This document shows positions 1-5,688 of a stretch of DNA of 5,807 nt, piece by piece. How positions within the stretch are numbered: position 1 is the first letter of the stretch; every line of letters begins with the position of its first letter. Origin of the DNA: Candidatus Heimdallarchaeota archaeon. Its GTDB lineage: Archaea; Asgardarchaeota; Heimdallarchaeia; Hodarchaeales; LC-3. Location: the NCBI GenBank assembly GCA_027364495.1, contig DAHXPE010000509.1:1-5807 (forward strand), in the 5' to 3' direction. The position numbers were made by a program, and so were the translations under genes. Under the pieces are notes generated by a model. That model made no database searches. It saw nothing but the letters and a program-made list of their open reading frames with translations, and was not told the origin of the DNA.

Positions 1-141
1 AAAGTATCATTCAGGCTTAATCCAAACTTAACAGAAACTGAAACAGAAAAATACCGAGTAGATAAAATTGCAAGTCAATTAGGAGGTGCCTTTACGAGGT
101 TATCTTTAATATCCAGGGTTTGTTGTCTTCTTTTTCGATAA
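1..141 (+). CDS. Possible 3' end of a plus-strand gene with DHHA1-like ending (partial, doubtful)
   Basis: This frame is open from the window edge to TAA at 139-141 (46 codons). Its first ~33 residues look like real protein (KVSFRLNPN, then an acidic TETETEK stretch, then YRVDKIASQLGGAFTR). The pattern VSFR...VDKIAxxLGG recalls the C-terminal DHHA1 domain of DHH phosphoesterases, which commonly runs VSLRS...vdvseIAxxfGGGGHxxAAG. The last ~13 residues (LSLISRVCCLLFR) are antisense to the end of the minus-strand DHH gene and look spurious. Either a plus-strand gene ends here with a small tail-to-tail overlap, or this is a displaced, inverted piece of a DHH protein, or it is chance. The beginning lies outside the window, so the call is weak. 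Confidence 0.25.
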   Translation, partial: KVSFRLNPNLTETETEKYRVDKIASQLGGAFTRLSLISRVCCLLFR

Positions 142-743
142 TTTTGTATATGGCTTTTATGTTGAAGGATCCATTTTTGTAAATTACCAATATCAAAGGA
201 TTCAATTAATTCAATTAACTCTTTATCATCTCGAGTATCTTTTATGAGATCATTACATGCCCAAATGATATCATCATCAGTATTAAGAGCTATTAGGCCA
301 AAACCAGGTGGTGAATCGGTGAATTTTGCACTGTCAACAACATCAGCTATTTTTACTAATTTGGATAAATCTGACTCTTCAGTAATAGAAAAGAACTTTT
401 TCATAACTGAGCATGTGCTTGCTGCTGAAAAATCTAATAATCCAGATTTTTCATTTATTGGAGAAGTCTGTTGATTAGTTATGTGATGATCGAAATAATA
501 TAATGTATTCGATCCAAATCTAGGCAAATCTAAAATTATTTTTTTTTGGTTTTCTAATGTTTGAATCTTCTTTGATCGACGAATTATTTCAGTAGGAGAA
601 AGTGGGACTAAATAAAAATCTGAAAAATAGGAATATATATCCTGTAAACATGAAATTATAATTATTGCTGAAAATAATCCATCCACACAGCTTTTATGAA
701 AACAAATAGCTATTTTATTTTGCGGAATAAAAGAATCATACAC
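75..743 (-). CDS. DHH-family phosphoesterase, lacking the C-terminal DHHA1 domain
   Basis: A 222-aa protein with the catalytic motifs of the DHH phosphoesterase superfamily, metal-dependent enzymes that hydrolyse phosphodiester bonds in short oligonucleotides, cyclic dinucleotides or related substrates. Motif I is FHKSCVDGLFSA (His16, Asp21), the spacing of the subfamily with YHxxCxDGxxAA rather than the DxD type. Motif II is IILDLP (Asp72), motif III is FDHH (Asp85-His86-His87), and motif IV is the IADVVDSA segment (Asp134, Asp137). All metal ligands seem present, so catalysis is plausible; the substrate cannot be told. DHH proteins usually exceed 300 aa with a substrate-binding DHHA1 domain; this one stops just after the basic linker (NYRKRRQQT). 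The start is GTG at 741-743; it leaves only ten residues before the first beta strand, and a nearby GTG at 751-753 closes at once. It lies 20 nt after the ubiA-like gene and is probably cotranscribed with it. Confidence 0.8.
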   Translation of the reverse strand: MYDSFIPQNKIAICFHKSCVDGLFSAIIIISCLQDIYSYFSDFYLVPLSPTEIIRRSKKIQTLENQKKIILDLPRFGSNTLYYFDHHITNQQTSPINEKSGLLDFSAASTCSVMKKFFSITEESDLSKLVKIADVVDSAKFTDSPPGFGLIALNTDDDIIWACNDLIKDTRDDKELIELIESFDIGNLQKWILQHKSHIQNYRKRRQQTLDIKDNLVKAPPN

Positions 744-763
744 GGTTAGTCACGGGTCTATAT

Positions 764-1726
764 TTAGCCTAGTATTTGTGAAAAAGGAGTTATTGAGGCT
801 AGTAGTAATCCAATGACACCAACAGCCATTGTTGATTTTAAAAGGCGTTTGGTTTTTGTAGCATTTTTGATTAATTCTTCTTCATTGCCTCTCAAATTAA
901 TTATTGAATATAAAACGAGAATATCAGCTACTATGATGCAAATTAATAAAGCCCAAGATTGGAATATTTTGATTTCTGGTGTTAAAAATGCAATAGGCGA
1001 AAACAATAGAAATAAAATTAAAACCCCTTTTCCAAGGTAGGCTGTATTTTCGACTCCAATTATCATAGGTAAGGTGGTTATTGATTTGTCACCAATGCTT
1101 GACCCTTGTTTGTCACCTTTTACGTCCTCACAATCTTTTATGACCTCACGACCGAACATCAAAGTAGAAGCTACAAGAATAGGATAAACTGTTTGATGAA
1201 ATTGATTGGTTATCGTACCTCCGTAGAGCAAAGGGATACAAACAAGTATTGTTATAATCAAATTTCCCAGACCAGCCGTACGCTTAAAATAGGAAGCATA
1301 CAGATATAAACAAATTATTCCTAATAAGGCAAGTAAAGGTGTTATTAATGTTGTAATAAAATTTGCTCTTTCAAAATATGCAAGAACAAAACTTAAAATA
1401 AAACCAAGAAGAAAAAGACTAAGCGCAAAAACATATGCTTGTTTTAAGGAAACTTGATTCGATGGAATAGCACGTTGTGGTTGGTTAATTCTATCTATTT
1501 CAATATCAAAGTAATCATTTATCACGTAGCCTCCTGCAGCGATAACAGCAGTTACTATTGCTGCAAGTATCATTTCACCTGCATAATTATCAACTTTGTT
1601 TAATCCAACAGATACTAATATTCCAATTATTGTTGCAAAACCTGCCAATGTGCTGTTAAAAGGTCTACTTAACGTGAAAAGTCCTTTTAAAAAGGAAGAA
1701 TTGCTTTTAGAAGTTTTTAAGATCAT
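764..1726 (-). CDS. UbiA-family prenyltransferase, probable geranylgeranylglycerol-phosphate geranylgeranyltransferase (DGGGP synthase)
   Basis: A 320-aa integral membrane protein. The first Asp-rich motif of UbiA enzymes is complete at residues 70-81 (NDYFDIEIDRIN), and the second is at about 197-205 (KDCEDVKGD; Asp198, Asp201, Asp205). These bind Mg2+ and the prenyl diphosphate. Eight or nine hydrophobic segments fit the family fold. The N-terminal RPFNSTLAGFATIIG segment and the KRTAGLGN loop (148-155) resemble archaeal DGGGP synthases (EC 2.5.1.42), which transfer a geranylgeranyl chain to geranylgeranylglyceryl phosphate, the second ether-bond step of archaeal lipid synthesis. A quinone or other prenyltransferase role cannot be excluded, as family members look alike. 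The length is normal. The start is ATG at 1724-1726, with a TATA-like element about 28 nt upstream, suggesting a leaderless transcript. It is the first gene of a likely operon with the DHH gene. Confidence 0.85.
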   Translation of the reverse strand: MILKTSKSNSSFLKGLFTLSRPFNSTLAGFATIIGILVSVGLNKVDNYAGEMILAAIVTAVIAAGGYVINDYFDIEIDRINQPQRAIPSNQVSLKQAYVFALSLFLLGFILSFVLAYFERANFITTLITPLLALLGIICLYLYASYFKRTAGLGNLIITILVCIPLLYGGTITNQFHQTVYPILVASTLMFGREVIKDCEDVKGDKQGSSIGDKSITTLPMIIGVENTAYLGKGVLILFLLFSPIAFLTPEIKIFQSWALLICIIVADILVLYSIINLRGNEEELIKNATKTKRLLKSTMAVGVIGLLLASITPFSQILG

Positions 1727-1745
1727 AAAATTTAGCTCATTAAAT

Positions 1746-1760
1746 CTTAAAATATATTTG
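1746..1760 (-). promoter_or_regulatory. TATA-like box for the ubiA-DHH operon
   Basis: Read on the minus strand this is CAAATATATTTTAAG, centred about 28 nt upstream of the ATG at 1726. Archaeal TATA boxes are centred about 26-27 nt before the transcription start, so transcription would begin at or next to the start codon. The background is AT-rich, so chance matches are common. Confidence 0.4.
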
Positions 1761-1848
1761 AAGAAATAATTTTGGACTTACCTTTTTTTTTGATTTTTAA
1801 TAAAAAATTAATACTATATTTTGTTTTCTAAAATAAGCTTTATTGATT

Positions 1849-1859
1849 ATTTTAAAATT
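1849..1859 (+). promoter_or_regulatory. Candidate TATA box for the nucleotidyltransferase-like gene
   Basis: The palindromic element ATTTTAAAAT is centred about 33 nt before the TTG start at 1888. This would put the transcription start within a few bases of the start codon, matching the leaderless arrangement inferred for other genes here. The flanking T tract makes the match less specific. Confidence 0.3.
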
Positions 1860-1887
1860 TTTTTTTTAACAATTTTGTCAAAGTTGA

Positions 1888-2934
1888 TTGTATTTGGATA
1901 CTTCCTTAGAAGAAAAAATTATAAATCATTTAATGAAAAATTTAACTACACAGGATATTGATTTAGAAATAGGTCGTTTTATTACTGAAAATGACATTTT
2001 TCAAGATAGTAATTCTCTTCATGTTTGGATTATTAAGCAAAATTCTCATCAGATAACTGAAAAAACAGTTGAACTAGACGAATTTTCATCCATTGAAATT
2101 AATTTGACATTTGTACCACCAAATTTTTTCACAGATGTTTTCGAGGGGTTAGATGTTCCTTATTGGCAAATTGCTACTTCAAAACGTGTGTTAACGGATT
2201 GTAAAATTGTATATGATCCTCAGAAATTTGTCCATTATTGTATAGAACAAGCAAAGACTCTTTCATGGAATTCAGAAAGTATAGCCTTAAAGAAAAATGT
2301 TTCTGAAGAACTCATTTCCAAAGCACGGAATTTTATTAAACAAGACATGCTTGCAGATGCTTATATGTGGGCTATAAAAGCTGTTGAAGAAGCTATCTGT
2401 GTTCAATTAATGAATAATGGCTCCTTCAATGTTACAACACCATCATTATTGCTTGATTCAATCAGAGGCACTCCTGATCTCATACGATTCTATTCAGATC
2501 TTCTTGCAGCTGACTTGTTAACTCCTGACCTTGCATTTGTTTCTCTAAAAGAACTTGAGAATCTTGCTGAGTATTTATATCATTCTCAAAACATTCACAA
2601 ACAACGTGAAGAATGGATTCTTTCAGCTTTTGTCTCTATAAACGAAGCAGAAAGGAAATTAAAGCGAGTTTTGAACCATGCTTCAGATGAAAATTTAGAC
2701 TTAGCATCTTGGGAGATAGTTTTTGAAGATGCACTAGCAGAATTATGGCAAGCTTATTTTGTTACTGCTCAAACCCCTTGGAATAAAGATGTTCCGCTCG
2801 ATCCGTGGGTGGTGGGTCTATTTTGGAAGTGGTTTGTTAATGAAGAACCGAAATATGATGTTAACCAGATCTTGGAGAGAACCAAAGCAATTCTTGAAAC
2901 AGGCTCACCATTATTTGAATGGGAGCAAAATTAA
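1888..2934 (+). CDS. Degenerate nucleotidyltransferase-like protein with HEPN-like helical region
   Basis: A 348-aa soluble protein. Residues ~1-125 look like the archaeal MNT-type nucleotidyltransferase fold: an N-terminal helix (SLEEKIINHLMKNL), a beta-turn region where the GS motif is expected (GRF, 29-31), a strand where the DxD pair is expected (DSNSLHVWII, 40-49), a strand IEINLTFVP (69-77) and the characteristic KIVYDPQKFV segment (106-115). The key GS and two-Asp motifs are absent (GR, and S-L-H), so nucleotide transfer is unlikely. Residues ~138-260 are all-helical (ISKARNFIKQD, AYMWAIKAVEEAI), as in HEPN domains paired with such enzymes, but no clear Rx4-6H nuclease motif is seen. 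The C-terminal ~80 residues are Trp-rich and unrecognised. Start: TTG at 1888, directly after an in-frame TGA; TTG at 1894 and ATG at 1933 are alternatives. A binding or regulatory role is inferred. Fold assignment is by eye. Confidence 0.6.
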   Translation: MYLDTSLEEKIINHLMKNLTTQDIDLEIGRFITENDIFQDSNSLHVWIIKQNSHQITEKTVELDEFSSIEINLTFVPPNFFTDVFEGLDVPYWQIATSKRVLTDCKIVYDPQKFVHYCIEQAKTLSWNSESIALKKNVSEELISKARNFIKQDMLADAYMWAIKAVEEAICVQLMNNGSFNVTTPSLLLDSIRGTPDLIRFYSDLLAADLLTPDLAFVSLKELENLAEYLYHSQNIHKQREEWILSAFVSINEAERKLKRVLNHASDENLDLASWEIVFEDALAELWQAYFVTAQTPWNKDVPLDPWVVGLFWKWFVNEEPKYDVNQILERTKAILETGSPLFEWEQN

Positions 2935-2950
2935 CGATTAGGATCCTTGG

Positions 2951-2956
2951 TTTTTT
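2951..2956 (+). terminator. Short T-tract in the convergent gap
   Basis: A run of six T lies 17 nt after the stop of the nucleotidyltransferase-like gene, within the 26-nt gap to the convergent gene. Archaeal RNA polymerase can terminate on U-rich stretches without a hairpin. Such tracts are frequent in this AT-rich DNA. Confidence 0.25.
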
Positions 2957-2960
2957 CAGT

Positions 2961-3344
2961 TTACTTCTTAGTTCTTGTAGTCAGTTGAAATTTGATTGAA
3001 CTAATTGATTCAATTACTTTTTCAACGTTTTTAGCTTCAGGAAAAAGAGGTGAAATAGAATTTAATGTAACTGAACGGGCTTTTTTCAGATCCCAAAAAA
3101 CAGAAAAAAGGAAATTTCTCCCTGTCATTGGATAATAGAAGAAAAATTCTATTCCATCTGATAAATTTGTAGAATTTATTGTTGAAAAAGAAAAATTATG
3201 ATTTTTTATTATATACATGCATAAAAAGAGGTTTTCAGAATTTGTTTCAAGTTTAATGCGAAAATAGTTTGGAAAAATTAAATTTCCAAAGAAATTGACT
3301 TTTTGATTCTGTAATTCTGTCAAAAGTTTATCATAAATATTCAT
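2961..3344 (-). CDS. Small NuoC/hydrogenase 30-kDa-subunit-like protein, stand-alone
   Basis: A 127-aa soluble protein. Its layout follows the Complex I 30-kDa (NuoC, EchD/Mbh-type) domain: an N-terminal helix; a strand plus helix ENLFLCMYIIKNHNFSF (37-53), where the family has its 'L..v...Lk..FdyL' segment; NLSDGIEFFFYYP (60-72), like the family's 'd..d.ieliYhl'; then a strand and SISPLFPEAKNVEKVIES (96-113), like 'SItplFpgAewxEREixD'. The final signature, usually EREixDlfGIxF, is degraded to EKVIESISSIKF, so contact with the partner Fe-S and large subunits may be lost. No other nuo or hydrogenase gene is nearby, so it is not an ordinary complex I subunit gene. The ATG at 3342-3344 has a TATA-like box about 30 nt upstream. 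The similarity is judged by eye; the safe fallback is a hypothetical protein. Confidence 0.5.
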   Translation of the reverse strand: MNIYDKLLTELQNQKVNFFGNLIFPNYFRIKLETNSENLFLCMYIIKNHNFSFSTINSTNLSDGIEFFFYYPMTGRNFLFSVFWDLKKARSVTLNSISPLFPEAKNVEKVIESISSIKFQLTTRTKK

Positions 3345-3368
3345 AATAAAACTTCTTAGTAAACCAAT

Positions 3369-3379
3369 AATTTAAATAT
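3369..3379 (-). promoter_or_regulatory. TATA-like box for the NuoC-like gene
   Basis: On the minus strand this reads ATATTTAAATT, with core TTTAAA centred about 30 nt upstream of the ATG at 3344. The spacing fits a leaderless or very short-leader transcript. The surrounding spacer is extremely AT-rich, which lowers specificity. Confidence 0.35.
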
Positions 3380-3454
3380 GTTAATAACTGATTATTTTAA
3401 CAAATTTTTATTATTTTTCCTAAGTAAATTGATTTAAAAATTTTTAAGAATAAG

Positions 3455-3476
3455 ATTAAAATTATTAAATTTTAAT
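3455..3476. repeat. Perfect 9-bp inverted repeat, 4-nt loop
   Basis: The arms ATTAAAATT (3455-3463) and AATTTTAAT (3468-3476) are exact reverse complements separated by ATTA. It could be an operator for a dimeric regulator, a TATA-containing promoter element for the GTPase gene, or simply chance in A/T-only DNA. With no GC pair, a hairpin would be weak. Confidence 0.3.
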
Positions 3477-3519
3477 ATGTAAAAATACCGTTAATAGTTT
3501 TCGTTAACTTATTACTTAC

Positions 3520-3558
3520 ATGAAAAGTACTTTGATTACAAATGAATTCCACGACTAG
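3520..3558 (+). CDS. Possible 12-codon upstream open reading frame (leader peptide)
   Basis: ATG at 3520 starts a frame encoding MKSTLITNEFHD and ending in TAG at 3556-3558, 24 nt before the GTPase start. It could act as a translated leader if the GTPase mRNA begins upstream, as its ribosome binding site suggests. It has no clear ribosome binding site and no residue pattern suggesting attenuation, so chance is the likelier explanation. Confidence 0.12.
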   Translation: MKSTLITNEFHD

Positions 3559-3571
3559 TCCAATTTGTAAA

Positions 3572-3575
3572 GAGG
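3572..3575 (+). promoter_or_regulatory. Shine-Dalgarno-like GAGG ahead of the first GTPase gene
   Basis: GAGG lies 7 nt before the ATG at 3583, good spacing for pairing with the 16S rRNA end. It supports this ATG over the out-of-frame ATG at 3576. It differs from other genes in the window, which look leaderless; no TATA-like box sits 25-30 nt before this start, so the transcript probably has a leader. Confidence 0.5.
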
Positions 3576-3582
3576 ATGCAAA

Positions 3583-4137
3583 ATGAAAAACGTCACAATT
3601 AAAGCCATTATCGGAGGCGACGGTGCAGTAGGTAAAACTAGCTTGGTTCGAGCATTTATGGAAAGTGAGTTTAAAAAGGATTACTTGCTTACTGTAGGCG
3701 TTGATGTAACCTCGAAGGCAATCGATATAGGTGACAACAAAGTTATCTTAAGTGTCAATGACATTGCAGGACAACCTAGATTTGAAACTTTTAGGTCTGT
3801 CTTTTTCAAAGGTGCTGCTATTGCTTTCTTGTGTTTTGACCTAACTCGTGATCAAACTCTCAAGAGTCTAACCAGCGCTTGGGTTCCTGAATTAGCTACA
3901 CAATCTGATCCTAATGCTCCTGTACATTGCATTTTAGTGGGAAATAAATCTGATTTAGAAGATCTTAGGTCAGTTTCTGAACAAGAAGCCAAGGCAGAAT
4001 TAAAAAAGATGCAAAAATTATATCCAAATCTTAAATTTATTGATTATATAGAAACTTCTGCTTTAAAAAAGAAACATGTAAATGAAGCATTTAGTATTCT
4101 AACGGAAGCTTTTTTGAAATTTAGAGGTTTGCTTTAG
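3583..4137 (+). CDS. Ras/Rab-like small GTPase
   Basis: A complete 184-aa small GTPase with all five G motifs. The P-loop is GGDGAVGKTS (11-20), switch I Thr is in LLTVGVD (Thr37), G3 is DIAGQ (60-64, with the catalytic Gln64 of Ras/Rab proteins), G4 is NKSD (121-124), and G5 is ETSAL (157-161). It should bind and hydrolyse GTP as a molecular switch. Length and layout match Rab/Ras-type GTPases, which are abundant in Asgard archaea. G3 departs from the usual WDTAGQE: Trp is replaced by Asn59 and Glu by Pro65. The tail ends KFRGLL with no cysteine, so prenyl anchoring as in eukaryotic Rabs is not expected and membrane contact would need a partner. It meets the HEAT-repeat membrane protein gene tail to tail with 3 nt between stop codons. 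GTPase identity is certain; its pathway is unknown. Confidence 0.95.
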   Translation: MKNVTIKAIIGGDGAVGKTSLVRAFMESEFKKDYLLTVGVDVTSKAIDIGDNKVILSVNDIAGQPRFETFRSVFFKGAAIAFLCFDLTRDQTLKSLTSAWVPELATQSDPNAPVHCILVGNKSDLEDLRSVSEQEAKAELKKMQKLYPNLKFIDYIETSALKKKHVNEAFSILTEAFLKFRGLL

Positions 4138-4142
4138 TTTTT
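4138..4142 (+). terminator. T5 tract directly after the GTPase stop
   Basis: Five T follow the TAG stop at 4135-4137 and overlap the stop of the convergent gene. It could help end the GTPase transcript, but it is short and there is no hairpin. With only 3 nt between the genes, some transcription probably runs into the opposing gene. Confidence 0.2.
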
Positions 4143-5688
4143 ACGTATTTAAAATTTCAAATGCCTCATTTTGAATAGCCTGGGATTCATCAGAGGTTGC
4201 TTTTTTCACAATTTTGATAAAATTATCATCAAGTATCTTTTCATGTTGTTTTATTAATTTAATTGATTGAATAACGACCAGTCTTACAATATAATCATGC
4301 TCCTCCATGCCTTGTTCAAAAACTTTCATTACTTCGCTAAAGGTGGTATTTCTTAAAATAAATTGATCTGTAAAAGATTGAATGACTGCGCTTTTGACAT
4401 CAGGATCAAAATCGTTTATGTATTGTCTTATTTCAGAAAGTAAATAGCTTTGTTCTTTGTCGTTCCTAATTGAATCATTAAGTGCATAAATACAATTTGT
4501 TCGAATACCAATAGCATTGTCTATGTCCTTTAAATTATCCAAGAGTATTTTAATGAAGGTTTTTTTCTTATCTTGGTCCGTGGGAAAATTATTTCGTAAA
4601 AAATTAATAGCACCCAGTTTAGCTGGAGAATCTAATGATTCTAAAGTATTTTTAGCTAACAAATAGATTTCTTCGTCATTATTTATCTGGTATATTTCAT
4701 CTAATAATGAGAAAATTATCGTTGCAATTCCAAAAGTCTCATATTCTAGTCGTCCAGAAATAAGATCCTTAATTCTTGAGGTGTATTCAGGAAATTTTTT
4801 TATAAAATACATTAAAGCATCTAGAATTAACCTTTTAAGTTTTTCGTCATTTTGATGATATATTTTTTCTATTTCATTATAAATTTTATTAGCATAATCT
4901 TTATCAGGATTTAACTGAAGTATATGCCCTAAAACGTTTAGAGAACCATTCTTAACAGCTGAATTTCCATTCCTTAGAAGTTGTATATTAACTTCGAATA
5001 ATTTTTCATCATAATTAGGGGAAACGTCTAGTAATTGATTTGCTAAATTAAAAAGTAACTCATAAATTTCATCATCAGCATCAATTGAAAGTTGATTATT
5101 AATAAAAAAATAGATATTTGTGAAAAGTTCATTTTTTATTTTCTTATTTTCTAACTCTAAAATTTCCTTATAGGTGGCGACAAGCTTAAGGATAGTCTCC
5201 CTATCTTCCATTAAATTTCCTAGTTTTTGAAGCAGGTTTAATTGTATAATTGATGGATTTTCCTGTGAGATAGCTAAACCATTTAATATTTGGTTTGCTT
5301 CATAATGATTTTTCCAAACGCCAAAACTTAAATATCTATTATTTGTAATAAAAGCCAGTAAAATAGATATAATAAGAGTGCCCAGTATAATTTCTCTAAA
5401 AACAATTGAAGAAGAAATTAAACCGGGAAAAATGTTTATTTTTTCTGAATTGAAGACATAAAAGTAAGAAAATATAAAATTGAAAGGAATAGAAAACGTG
5501 TACATTGTAAAAAGTATAGAATACCAGGGTTGGGATACTGTTCTTTTACCAGTAATGTCAACTGAAATGCCATAAAGGAATAAGAGGTACAAAATAAAAA
5601 TTGGGATGGCAAGATTGACTTGAAAAGTAGAATTGAATAAAAATCCTCGGATAACTAATCCGACTAGGAGTAATGTAGAAAAAATCAA
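4141..5688 (-). CDS. Multi-pass membrane protein with C-terminal HEAT-repeat domain
   Basis: About 515 aa if read from TTG at 5686-5688. Hydrophobic segments lie near residues 1-18, 24-43, 56-79 and 95-115, giving up to four membrane spans. Residues ~125-515 form a soluble alpha-helical solenoid of HEAT/ARM-like units about 36 aa apart. Clear units near the end begin DFDPDVKSAVIQSF (~426), EEHDYIVRLVVIQSI (~462) and SDESQAIQNEAFEI (~499); earlier ones include NSAVKNGSLNVLGHIL and EKLKRLILDALMYF. HEAT domains bind proteins, so a membrane-anchored scaffold or GTPase effector role is inferred from its place between two GTPase genes. The start is uncertain. The frame is open to ATG at 5763, but that N-terminus (FPTPGSPIR) is the antisense of a GTPase P-loop and is rejected. 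ATG 5721, TTG 5688, TTG 5592 and ATG 5505 are candidates; 5688 keeps the first span with least overlap, and a TTTAATA element lies ~24 nt upstream. Read-by-eye domain calls. Confidence 0.7.
   Translation of the reverse strand: MIFSTLLLVGLVIRGFLFNSTFQVNLAIPIFILYLLFLYGISVDITGKRTVSQPWYSILFTMYTFSIPFNFIFSYFYVFNSEKINIFPGLISSSIVFREIILGTLIISILLAFITNNRYLSFGVWKNHYEANQILNGLAISQENPSIIQLNLLQKLGNLMEDRETILKLVATYKEILELENKKIKNELFTNIYFFINNQLSIDADDEIYELLFNLANQLLDVSPNYDEKLFEVNIQLLRNGNSAVKNGSLNVLGHILQLNPDKDYANKIYNEIEKIYHQNDEKLKRLILDALMYFIKKFPEYTSRIKDLISGRLEYETFGIATIIFSLLDEIYQINNDEEIYLLAKNTLESLDSPAKLGAINFLRNNFPTDQDKKKTFIKILLDNLKDIDNAIGIRTNCIYALNDSIRNDKEQSYLLSEIRQYINDFDPDVKSAVIQSFTDQFILRNTTFSEVMKVFEQGMEEHDYIVRLVVIQSIKLIKQHEKILDDNFIKIVKKATSDESQAIQNEAFEILNT

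Larger units (their letters stand above)
1727..1887. other. Divergent intergenic region, very AT-rich
   Basis: A 161-bp spacer between the ubiA-like gene (-) and the nucleotidyltransferase-like gene (+). It must hold the promoters of both. It contains long T runs (1783-1791 and about 1858-1867) and the perfect 10-bp palindrome ATTTTAAAAT at 1849-1858. No coding frame or structured RNA was recognised. Confidence 0.7.
3345..3582. other. Divergent intergenic region, extremely AT-rich
   Basis: A 238-bp spacer between the NuoC-like gene (-) and the first GTPase gene (+). The part up to about 3480 is almost wholly A and T and holds an inverted repeat (3455-3476). The part nearest the GTPase is less AT-rich and carries a 12-codon open frame and a ribosome binding site. 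It contains no larger gene. Confidence 0.65.

Noticed and set aside
244..474. 76-codon plus-strand frame
   Set aside because: Antisense to the DHH gene, whose motifs are clear; no protein-like pattern of its own.
813..1309. Two plus-strand frames (813-1040 and 1106-1309)
   Set aside because: Antisense to the ubiA-like gene, with no recognisable domain.
1783..1867. Long T runs as possible terminators or structured RNA
   Set aside because: They lie upstream of both divergent genes and have no GC stem, so they are more likely part of the AT-rich promoter spacer.
2759..2941. 60-codon plus-strand frame
   Set aside because: Overlaps the end of the nucleotidyltransferase-like gene in another frame; out-of-frame shadow.
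3576..3578. ATG seven bases before the first GTPase start
   Set aside because: It is in another frame and too close to the GAGG element; ATG 3583 opens directly into the GTPase fold.
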